Shown here: positions 54,861-64,000 of the stretch, one piece after another
Numbering within the stretch: the stretch's first letter is position 1
Layout: each line of letters opens with the position of its first letter
Assembly: GCA_024516035.1 (NCBI GenBank)
Contig: JAMCCL010000016.1
Span: forward strand, 188,501 to 252,500
Direction: 5' to 3'
Length of the DNA: 64,000 nucleotides
Origin: Bactericera cockerelli
Lineage: Eukaryota; Arthropoda; Insecta; Hemiptera; Triozidae
Made by a program: the position numbers and the translations under genes
Notes under the pieces: model-generated
Told to the model about the DNA's origin: nothing
What the model saw: the letters and a program-made list of their open reading frames with translations, nothing else
The model's database searches: none

Positions 54861-55900
54861 AAGCGTATGTCTATAAATTTATTTTAAATTTAAATGTAGG
54901 TATAAGATTATCTAACTAACTTATCTAAATCTGAATATTACCTAGATTAAAATATATCAAAATATAAAGTATAAACCCCGCGCTCTAGGTTGCAAAAAGG
55001 ATTGCGATATGAAAACACTATCTTGAACTCTATTAAATCCACTCGCCTCTCAGTTACGAACATGTCGCTCTACCGAACCTGCAACCTGTTCCAGAGGTCT
55101 CTGGAACCAATGTTGAAAATACTGTTATATAATATTTGCAATCTTAATTGTAATTCGATGCGTGTAGCCTGGATATTGATAATAATGATGGATTTTCTAT
55201 GTCACTGTATCTGCGCTGACAGCATGAATAGCAATATCACTGATTATTTCTTTTAATAAAATTCTTCTTTAAACCTAATTAGGTATTAAGTACCTAATTT
55301 TTAAATTTTGTTTGTGTTAACGTTTCTGATATCACAAAATACATAATTGATAAAATTCCATCATGGGATATATTTGAGTAGGTCAACAATGTCAACATAG
55401 ACATACGCTAGCAGGCTGTAGCCCCCCCCCCCCCCCCCTCAAAAAAATCTTGGGTATGCCCCTGAAGTATATAGGTACACACTACACACTGACAAGACAA
55501 GACAGTATAGGTAGGTACAGACAAAGCTGATACACGTATACCTACCCACTAATACTATGCAGTATGCACACAGTAGCTTCCCCTACTTCTCCTATCCTAG
55601 AATTCCTAGACCAGGAGCCTGAGCCAGAGTCCAGACCTCTCCAGAGTTCCAGACAGTGTTGCCAGGTCGGAAAATCAAGAACAATAGTTTCAAAAAAAGC
55701 AGCCAAGTACAAAACTACAACCTAAAATTACTATGCATAAGTATAGTTCACAATACATGTACACTTAGCATGAATATCCAACAAAATAATAATATATTCA
55801 GGAGAAAACCGTTGACTTCTTATTCGGATTAGTTTCCGTACTTTCATAAAAGTAAGTCTTATCAACCAATTTCTTTTAAACTTAGAAAAAAAGGAATGAG
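54861..55900. other. Unassigned sequence with a C17 run
   Basis: An 88-codon open frame at 54990-55256 has no recognisable domain and weak coding character. C17 lies at 55422-55438. I see no gene. Confidence 0.45.
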
Positions 55901-56395
55901 ATCCCACAAAAACATAAATGTAAAATAAAGGCCAAGTTCCTAACCAAAAATGTTGGCCCTTAAAAGTATTGAGATCTAAATTAGGTCCAAGTTACAGATA
56001 TTCCTATAGGTACATTAAGACTGAACAAAATATCTAGGAACTCCCTAGAACCGTATATGGAAAATCAGAAATAATATTTTACATATATTCAGTTTTATCT
56101 TCGATGTTTTAAATTTTCACTTGGCAAATTTTCTTTATACATTCAGAAGAGAGCCCAAAGAAGAAAATTTACCAAGTGAAAATTTAAAACATCGAAGATA
56201 AAACTGAATATATGTAAAATATTATTTCTGATTTTCCATATACGGTTCTAGGGAGTTCCTAGATATTTTGTTCAGTCTTAATGTACCTATAGGAATATCT
56301 GTAACTTGAACCTAATTTAGATCTCAATACTTTTAAGGGCCAACATTTTTGGTTAGGAACTTGGCCTTTATTTTACATTTATGTTTTTGTGGGAT
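55901..56395. repeat. Long hairpin: inverted arms of about 240 bp, loop about 20 bp
   Basis: Left arm 55901-56144 and right arm 56163-56395 begin and end with ATCCCACAAAAACATAAATG and its complement. Only a few substitutions and a 3-bp indel were seen. The right arm is fused to a zinc-finger gene fragment. Confidence 0.9.
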
Positions 56396-56610
56396 ATTAA
56401 ATTTCTTTTTAGACTTATAACTATTACACTTTTTACAAATAAATTCAGTTGTATCCATGTGATTATCTATGTGATTTTTTCGCATGTGAGACTTCATCTG
56501 TATCTTTTTAGACGTCTTCATTATCTATACATGTTTTATGATGACGATCTAAATTTGATCATTTTGTTGTGGAATATCTCTCACATAGGTAGCACTTCAT
56601 TTTAATATCT
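56396..56610 (-). pseudogene. Zinc-finger gene fragment related to the Polinton-like element
   Basis: Minus-strand residues MKTSKKIQMKSHMRKNH and MDTTEFICKKCNSYKSKKKF correspond to the zinc-finger protein at 18790 with substitutions and deletions. The start (GAAGTGCTACCTATGTGAG, about 56585-56603) is kept. The homology stops at the hairpin edge (TTTAATAT). Confidence 0.82.
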
Positions 56611-56655
56611 GAAACATAAACATAACAGAAATTTAAAAAAATATAAAATATACAC

Positions 56656-56844
56656 TTATTCTTGAACAAATACAAATTCTTGATTCTTGAAGTCAGTCCT
56701 GTCAATGGGCGTGCCAGGTAGAGTCCCATTCTCTACTAAGTAGTGGAAGCACCGTAAGCCTCTTTCTAGGTGGTAGCTGAAGCGAAGGTTCGTCAAGGGT
56801 GCCTGCATAACTTCCTCGTAGTACAGGACGTCAACTGCCCTTCA
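56656..56844 (-). CDS. Unrecognised short ORF, possible terminal exon
   Basis: About 62 codons ending in TAA: VDVLYYEEVMQAPLTNLRFS, then YHLERGLRCFHYLVENGTLP. Composition looks protein-like and a possible acceptor (GGGCAG) precedes VDV. I do not recognise a family. It lies just beyond the zinc-finger fragment, so it could belong to the same decayed mobile element or be an unrelated host exon. Confidence 0.3.
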
Positions 56845-56899
56845 GCGAGAACAGAGCTTTTGGGTGGGCTGAGGATGCAGAACCCGGTCCCTCGAACTG

Positions 56900-58960
56900 C
56901 AAATTCGAGGGATTTCGAACGCAAAACTTTTTCATTCTGAATAGTGTATTTTAAGGAAAAATGAGACGGCCGCAGGCTGGTACGTTAATGTTGAAATCTG
57001 AGTCGATCGATACACCGCGTGGTTCTTCACCTGCAAGAGCGATCACGCTGCGGATCATGGGCCTTATGAAATCAACCTTCTAGTGCTTATCATGTTGTCC
57101 CTCATTGGCGGGGTTGCGCGGAGTACTTCCTGGGCGGTTCCGATCTTGCGAAGAAACACTGATCAAGCTTGGATATGGCCATCGAGCTCAGACGTACGCT
57201 GGCATGATCGGGATGCGGCCTGGGATTTATTTCCTGCTGCGATTAAACCAAATTTCCGAGAAACTCACTCTTCTGAAAGAAAAATCGATAAGGGAGGGAG
57301 GCGCAGTGCTTGCTGTCGGATGGGCTACAGTTTGTTGAGAAACACCGTGTCTAGGTAACTAGACATGTAAGGTTCTTAACCTGATGTGGCTCACCTGGCA
57401 GTGATCACTGTGTTTTTTTCCACGAAGAAAAGTTGTGCGGTGTGCTCCTGCGGGTAGTCCCCAACCAGAATTAGTCACGAGGCTTGGCTAACCACCAATG
57501 AGCCGGGGACACAGGGACGCAGCTGCACAATGGATTTGAGAGAGGTGAAACTCATGACAGATGCGGAGTGTTTGAACATGGCCAGCAATGAAGGGCTCGA
57601 GTTGGAGGTTCGCCCCCAATTCACTACATTTGTTGCTCTGATTCCAATCGTGCCCACAAGACACAAGCATGGTTGAGACAATAGGAAAAGGATATAATTG
57701 CGGAAACTTCAGTATGGTTGCTTGCGGTCGAGCGAATCTCACTTTTCCGCAGTGGGATAGTCAGAAGCAGCGCTGATCTTGCAGACGAATATAACTTGAG
57801 GAACTCGCCAACCCTCAGAGCTACCGCGTCACCAGGTAAACTGGAAGCAGAGGTAGACCAACCAAACGCTGCAGGAATCAACTCGTCACTGACTCCTCCT
57901 CGGATTTGAGAAGGGAGCTCGGCTAAAACCTACGAAGAGCAGTACGCCGAAAATGTGTGGCTCGTCAGTCGCTCGACGAATACTCGAGTAAGTACCTCCT
58001 AGTCGCCTCATTCGAGTAAACGCAATTCACTGCGTGCCTGTTGAGCGTATAAATAAATAACTCGCATACATATGGGACTAGCGACCCCTCCTAAGGTATG
58101 GACTAGCCATCAATGAGCGATGGAGGGAAGGGTCTGCGGTAGTGCACAATTTTCGTGGGTGAGGAACATCTGCTGCTTGTATATTAGAGCAAGTAGATGC
58201 CTAATCATCCAGATTAGAACAATGAATTGGGCATAAAAGAGATGGGTTGGGGAGGTTGCTTGCGGATGCCTCCTACGGCCGGGTCTCTCCCAATCATTGT
58301 AATCCTTTGAATATAGTCGATGCTACTTGTGTTGGAATGTCATGATGGTCGCCATCGGCACGCAGCATCAAGAAAGAGCGAATCCTTGAGGTGGTTGATA
58401 CGGAGATGAACGAGAGCTTGGTGGCGCCTGATTCGGCTGGGATTCTGTCACCCGTTGGGTTCAGTTTCACACTGTTTTAATAAGAGACTCAGTTGGTCTC
58501 GGGCTCATCACGTTACTCGTTCACTCTTAAGAATGGATTAGCGCGGGGCAAACGAGGCTGTTCACCTATGTGTCAGGCAGGCAAGAGTGCGTCATTGACT
58601 TGGCGTACTGTCTCGTCGGCTCATAGGCTGGGCTGGTATCAGCACGCCTGCTTGTACTTGGTTAAATCCCGGGGCAAGTAGGTTCCCTGGCCGGGAATAG
58701 AGGTGTGGGAGTATCACGAGTCGGCTGGATACGAAAGATGATTACGCAGAAATGGTTGCGAAAAGTCCTAGTTCCAGGTGATGCTTTTTAAGGACTGTTG
58801 TCTTTCTCATCCCCATGGAGGAGGACACGAATAGCGTTGAGAGAGGGCCCCAGAGTACTGGGAGAAGAATAGGTGGTATAGTAACCCACCATCTCCGGGC
58901 ATGCCCTTCCCTGCTTAGACGGTCAGTTCCCCATCTTAAGATCGTTGACATACGATTATA
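56900..58960 (+). other. Non-coding 5' region of the second R1-like element
   Basis: About 2 kb of balanced-composition sequence with no long meaningful frame. It is probably the 5' UTR and promoter, by position only. Confidence 0.5.
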
Positions 58961-59812
58961 ATGTCAACAAAGCCAAAACCCCCACCACCACAGCGCAATA
59001 CACCCACTGGCGACGTCCGCAAGACGCCTCCAGTGGGTAAGGTTGGTGCCCGAAAAGCACCAACCAAACCGATTAAAGATGCCCGCCAGGCATCATCGGT
59101 CAAGCTAAAGGCAGCACTCCAGCTTCACTGTCGCTTAGATCGGGAAAAGTCATTTCCCGATCTATCCCTGGAAATGCAAAGAACCTGCGAAAAATGAACC
59201 TTTGGAGAAGAAGATCGGCGGTCCTGTGGCTTCGGGTCCTGGAGCTAAGCTCCAGAACACGGCCAACAGCGTAGCTGCGCTGCTGGAAGGCCTCGAGAAA
59301 TCGAGGCTAGAACCAGCAGAGAAGATCCTTCTCCAAGACCTTGCTCGGGGTGTGTACACGGAGTTGCGTAAGGTGATCGGCGAAATCGGAGGGATGATCA
59401 GAGAAGAGGTTAGATTGGAGGTTCAGCGTGCATGGAGGATGGAACCCGAAACTGGGTCCTCGAAACGAGTGCCTCTGGACGCAGGCAATTGGTCGACGGC
59501 AACCGGATCCATGTCGGCTGGAGAACATGTCGAGTGGATGACTACATCCAAATCACGCGATGCTTCCGGTGTCAGGACCTTGGGCACACACGGGGCACTT
59601 GCACATCTCCTATGAGATGCGGCAGGTGTGCTGGTGAGCACGAGACCTTGGCTTGCACCAGCATAACCAGGAAGTGCGCTCTATGCCAGGCGGATCGACT
59701 GCCAAAAGCCGCACACTTTGCAGGTGATAAAGGCTGTACCGTTGTGGAACGCCATCTGAGGGCGTTCGTAAAAACCGTCGGCTACTGCGATTATGAGGTT
59801 AGTGCAAATTAA
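58961..59812 (+). pseudogene. Second R1-like ORF1 (gag-like)
   Basis: Three overlapping frames: 58961-59197 (basic, Pro-rich start STKPKPPPPQRNTP), 59202-59615 (helical, NSVAALLEGLEKSRLEPAEK and a Glu/Arg-rich segment) and 59432-59812, with VGWRTCRVDDYIQITRC and the knuckles CFRCQDLGHTRGTC, CGRCAGEHETLAC and CALCQADRLPKAAHF. It is shorter than a normal R1 ORF1, so an internal deletion as well as frameshifts is likely. Its stop overlaps the ORF2 start by 20 bp. Confidence 0.8.
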
Positions 59813-60968
59813 CCTTCAGAACTCGCAGCTGGCTGGCGCGGAGCTGGCGAACCTGTTGCTTAAAGAAAAAGTTGATATCGCGTTGGTGCAGGAACCGTAT
59901 TCCTACACCAATGCGCGGGGCCAAAGAATTATACCCTCACTGCAAACGAGATCATGCAGGGTTGCTATGTCGAGGCTCAATTTGGAGACAAATAGAATTA
60001 ATTCTGCAGTTGTTGTGTCGGGTGGAGATATGGCGTGTATGAGTCTCTCACATTTGTGCAATGAGTACTTTTCGGTGATGCTCGTCAATGGGAGAAAGAC
60101 CGCAGAGCCAAAAGCCGGTCGCCGGAAGGCAAATACTCCCGCGCGAGTTACCGGGGACCTGGCGGTGTGCAGCGAAGGGCCATCCGAAGTCAATTCGACT
60201 GAGGTGGCTGGCAGCTCGAGCCCGCCGACCCCGGAAGCTACAGCGCGGGGCTCTGATTGGTCTCATCCTGTTGTCGTCATCTCGACGTACTTCAAGTTCA
60301 ACAAGCCCATAGACCTCATGATTGAGAAACTAGGGCTTGTTTTACTAGAATTAGGACAGCACAAAGTAATCATATGTGGGGACATCAACGCTAGATCGCC
60401 GCTTTGGGGCGATGACTGTGGAGCGCAGAGGGCTTGTCATAAGGGGCAGGCCTTCGAACGATTTATAGCGCAAAAAGAATTGATAATGGTCAACCTGCCC
60501 GGCTGGCCAGCAACATTTAGAAACCTACAGGGGAAAAGTAACATTGATGTTACTTTAGTAAATTCTGCGGCCCTGTTACGAAGGATCAAGTTTTGGAAGG
60601 TCCGCGACGGGTGTGTTTCCAGCGACCACCGTCTGATTTCTTTTGATTTAGGCGAGTGGGACGCTCCGATAAAAGATGTACCAGGTTATAGAATTAGGAA
60701 AAATGTTAACTGGAATCGATTTCGGAGGGTCCTAGTGCGGGAACTGGAAAATGTGCCTGTTCAAAGACTAGATGATCCTATACGAGATATCGACAGCAGG
60801 GTAGCCAGTCTCACGAATGCCTTTCAGAACACCTGCAAGCGAGTACTTGCGCGCTCCGAGACAGTGAAGTACCGCGGTGCTGTCTGGTGGAACAGAAACT
60901 GCGAAAGGATGAAAAGCGGGGTGAACTCGATTAGACGGAAAGTACAGTTGCCCTCATCGAAGTGCTAA
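59793..60968 (+). pseudogene. Second R1-like ORF2, AP endonuclease part
   Basis: 391 codons. Endonuclease motifs are present: VQINLQNSQLAGAELANLLL, ALVQEPY, VVISTYFKFN, CGDINARSPLWG, NIDVTLVN and the catalytic SSDHRLISFD, so all key residues are kept. A Pro/Ser/Thr-rich stretch (residues 105-150) interrupts the fold and may be an expanded loop. The frame is lost near 60950. In R1-type elements this domain nicks the target to start reverse transcription. Confidence 0.87.
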
Positions 60969-63043
60969 GAAGGAAAAGATCAGAATACAAGCGAGAGGTT
61001 GAAACCGTACGCAAAAAATCTTGGGAACACCAAGTTAAAACTGGATTCTCCGAAGACAGCTGGGGTTTTATTTATAAGCTTGCTTATAATAAGCTCAAAG
61101 GAAAAGCTCTACTCCACTCGGTCCCCTCGGCCCATGGTCATACTCTGACCATCGAGGGGGCTCTACACGAGTACCTGAACACTCTGCTACCCGGGGATGC
61201 CTCGAATGCCCCGGAGGTGGTAAGTGGGATGGAACTTGTGTGTCGAACGCCAGACGAGAATCCTATAGTGATTGAGCCAAGCGATGTGCGTGCAGCTATA
61301 AAGTGCATAAAGAATAAGAAGGCGCCGGGACCTGACAAGATCCCGGGCACAGCCATCCGCATGTCGCAAAGCGATTTCTCTATTAGGATTCTCACGGAGT
61401 TGGTGAACGCGTGTTTAGAGGAAGCGTACTTCCCACGTCAGTGAAAGGAAGGGGACTTAGTACACATTTTGAAGGGGCCAGAACGAGATCCGGCCCTCAT
61501 CAAGTCCTACCGCCCGCTGACTTTACTCAACGAGTTCTCCAAAATATTAGAGCGGATCCTTAAACAGCTTATTCGGAACAATCCAGATGGTGATCGCCCA
61601 TTTAATATGCGACAATACGGTTACACCTCTGGCGTCGGGACGGAACAGGCTCTATTTCGATTAAAAGCGCTAATCACCGAAAGTGATGCGCATCACCGAG
61701 TTGGGATTTTTCTGGACATGGCAGGCGCCTTTGATAATTTACAATGGGTAAATTTACTCCAAGCCCTCAAAAGGCGCGGCCTACCAGGAAAATTGCTGCG
61801 AATTCTAGCGAGCTATTTCACGGAAAAACGGGTGAGAATGGCCCTGGGGGGCTCGTCGGCACAGAAGACTCCGACACAGGGCTGCCCACAGGGCTCAATA
61901 CTTGGCCCTGACTGTTGGAATTTTGTGATGGATGAGCTCCTGGGTCAGACTTTCCCGGCTGGATGTGAAATTCAAGCTTATGCGGATGACGTAGCTTTAC
62001 TGGTGACTGGTAACACCAGAATCGAAATCGAAGAGAGGGCGTCTGTGGCAATGGAAATTGTCCACACCTGGTTAACTGAGAACCAGATCAATCTCAGCAT
62101 TGCAAAATGCTGCTACATTCTCTTCAATGATACGCTGAAACGAGATCCGACCGTACGCTTTAGTCGAGGAACCATCAAGCGTGCCCGCACCACCAAATAC
62201 CTCGGTGTCTGGTGGGATGAGAAACTTACTTTTGATACTCACGTACAAACGGTATGTAAAGCTGCACGGAAAAGTTTCTGGGCGTTAAGAAGACATGTAG
62301 AGTTGAATTGGGGTGACCCGCCTGACGGCATGGTCAATATCTACCGCGGTGCCACGGTTCCAAAAGTTCTGTACGGAGTGGGCATATGGGGCGATGCGCT
62401 ACGTAGGGACAGGACCAGACGGGGACTACTCTCGCTCCAACGGCATTGCTGTATCGGCGTGGGTGGCTGCAAGTTTTCTGTCAGTCACCCGGTCGCGCAG
62501 CTGCTCGCGGGCGAGCCCCCCCTGGACCTCGTTGCCTTGGAGCATATTGTCATCCAGTGCCTACGAAACAATGTCGAGCCGGTCAAGCACGTTGAGACCG
62601 AGTGCAGAACCGAGGACCTGGCCCGCTACGGTATGAAAGCCCTGAAAATCCGCCTCAGGACCGATACCAAGACGGAATGGGCGAGGCGATGGCGAGATGA
62701 TCATAGAGGTAGGCATACAAGGAAATTCTTCCCCACGCTAGAAAGCCGGCTGGCGATACGGCTAAAACTGACGAGGCAGACTACTAAGGTACTCACGGGA
62801 CATGGATTCTTTGCTGAATATCAGGAAAGAATTCTGCACGTGGGTGAAGCGAAATGCCTCATATGCAACGTGACAGACGACCCAAGCCATCGGATCTACG
62901 AGTGCGACAGGTTCGCGCGACAGCGCGACATCCTAAAAAATTCATGCAAGCAATCCGGATTACCATGGCCCGCAAGTCTCGATCAAATTGCACAAAGTCG
63001 AGCGCTGAGGCAGATACACTTGTTTGCCCGCCATGACGAGTAA
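60962..63043 (+). pseudogene. Second R1-like ORF2, reverse transcriptase part
   Basis: One frame from 60962 to 63043 with a single in-frame TGA at 61442-61444, at a position where Trp is expected. Linker: KNKKAPGPDKIPGTAIRM. RT: SYRPLTLLNEFSKILERILK, QYGYTSGVGTEQALFRLK, FLDMAGAFDNLQW, TQGCPQGSILGPDCWNF, active site AYADDVALL, TKYLGVWWDEKLTFD. C-terminus: LTGHGFFAEYQERILHVGEA and the zinc motif CLICNVTDDPSHRIYEC. Apart from the TGA and the -1 shift at its start, the RT looks intact. Confidence 0.9.
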
Positions 63044-63172
63044 GACCAGGGATAGGAATGTGACGAGAACGACCGGGTTAGGAAAAATAGAACGGCAAAT
63101 CACCAACTGAGCTGCCCAATGACGCAAATCCGTTGCCGAGTGTACACTAAAACGCGGATGGGCAGTTCAGAA

Positions 63173-63406
63173 TCTTAATATATAAATGTCAAAGACACTC
63201 ACTGACCACTGACTGATCATCGCTCTACAGCCCAAACCGTAAGTCCTAGGAAGCTGAAATTTGGTAGGTAGCTTTGTCTTATAGTCTAGATGTGCAATAA
63301 GACGGGATTTTTCGAAACTCCCACTACAACACCTGCCATTGGCGAAAAAGGATTTTTTGCTTTCACGGCCATGCCTCGGCCCGCAAAGCGGGCGACAGCC
63401 CGCTAG
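63173..63406 (+). mobile_element. Small Helitron-like non-autonomous element
   Basis: 234 bp, TCTTAATATATAAATG after A at the start, and the hairpin GCGGGCGACAGCCCGC overlapping CTAG before T at the end. The inner text (GCTGAAATTTGGTAGGTAGC) is unlike the Helitrons at 9876. Confidence 0.7.
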
Positions 63407-63918
63407 TAGCAAATACGAGAAACGGGCTAACGTGTACATAACGGCAGATAAGAAGTGGCTACCATGATGACGCAGTTATTACCGCTTTAAGGGGAAACCC
63501 AGGTGCGGGGCGTCGCTTGCGACGAACATATTATGCTGCCCATATTAATTTATGGCTCTGAACCGTTCTTATCTTGAAGTCAATTCATAGAGTTATAATC
63601 TCTATGTATGCATTTTTTTCATAATTACACTACATCCAAAGACAAGAATAGACTTTCAGTACATCTGCATAGAGTTCAAGTATGAACTTGTTTGGGGTGC
63701 AAAAGTTCTAAATAATGGACGCAGCACATAGGTATTTCTTCTTTTTTTGTAGAGAAGACCCCCAGGAATTATGTAATGTAATGAACTTGTTAAGTGGACT
63801 CTGTCAGCATGTTTGTATGTGTGAATCTCTGAGTTATGTATTATTAATATATCACTTAGGTCGGGTTCTACGAAAAACACCTAACCTAAAAAACACCTGA
63901 AAAACACGAAAAACGTTA
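63407..63918. other. Unassigned sequence
   Basis: No gene or repeat recognised. A run of related words (AAAACACC, AAAAACACGAAAAACG) precedes the terminal hairpin. Confidence 0.45.
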
Positions 63919-64000
63919 GTTCCAAAGAATTTGTCAAGATAGCGCCAGTAGAGTTTAGAGCAAAACTCTACTGGCGCTATCTTGACGAATCCTTTGGAAC
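63919..64000. repeat. 38-bp-arm hairpin at the right edge
   Basis: GTTCCAAAGAATTTGTCAAG and the rest of the arm pair with the last 38 bases, with two or three mismatches and a loop of about 5 nt. It reaches the window end, so it may be part of a longer inverted repeat or MITE. Confidence 0.85.

Larger units (their letters stand above)
56900..63172 (+). mobile_element. R1-clade non-LTR retrotransposon, second family
   Basis: A GC-richer block than its surroundings, with a long non-coding 5' part, ORF1 with CCHC knuckles, ORF2 with AP endonuclease and RT, and a short 3' UTR (63044-63172) without poly(A). The start is not defined by a TSD. ORF1 and ORF2 are broken in a few places. Confidence 0.8.

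Noticed and set aside
54990..55256. 88-codon open frame as a gene
   Set aside because: No recognisable domain, no clear splice context, and AT-rich composition compatible with chance.
57083..57909. Short open frames in the 5' region of the second R1-like element
   Set aside because: They overlap one another on both strands without family features. The region is better explained as untranslated.

Overview
This is an animal nuclear window, most likely from an insect or other arthropod. It is AT-rich, its one recognisable host gene has spliced exons, and most of the sequence is transposable elements (R1-like and other non-LTR retrotransposons, a Ty3/gypsy element, a Polinton/Maverick derivative, Helitrons, tRNA-derived SINEs). 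I cannot name the species. The host gene lies on the minus strand. Four consecutive coding exons (27835-27975, 16356-16564, 13947-14082, 13332-13478) with good splice sites and continuous reading phase encode the WD40 part of an axonemal dynein intermediate chain of the DNAI2/IC2 type. The transposons from 1 to about 27.8 kb therefore sit in its introns. No further exon was found on either side.

Layout. 1-2904: a minus-strand copy of an unclassified repeat, called Family X here, with a 5'-truncated R1-like insertion. 2905-8585: a decayed minus-strand Ty3/gypsy element with a tRNA-Trp-type primer site. 8586-9865: remnants of Family X and other repeats. 9876-12233: two Helitrons head to tail, swollen by GT arrays. 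12286-16640: host exons among SINE, Family D and simple repeats. 17523-22913: a 5.4-kb Polinton-like element, almost a perfect palindrome, with 2.1-kb arms that each carry a complete zinc-finger gene. 22966-27422: Family X copies. 27558-28600: host exon and non-LTR fragments.

29.2-53.9 kb is one deeply nested locus. A plus-strand non-LTR element (Y) is split by a terminal-inverted-repeat element (Z, 30283-52427). Z holds a minus-strand non-LTR element (W). W holds an almost complete R1-like element (32277-37635), Family X copies and a further non-LTR fragment. One Family X copy holds another, which holds a SINE and an hAT-like element. Target-site duplications or exact reading-frame rejoining support most levels. 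53.9-56.6 kb has tandem repeats, a 240-bp-arm hairpin and a second zinc-finger fragment. About 56.9-63.17 kb is a second, more GC-rich R1-clade retrotransposon. A small Helitron-like element (63173-63406) and a hairpin at the right edge close the window.

The most unusual objects are the palindromic Polinton derivative and Family X. Family X inserts at an A/T step with no duplication beyond an ambiguous AT, has a palindrome at each end, and carries two tRNA-like segments.
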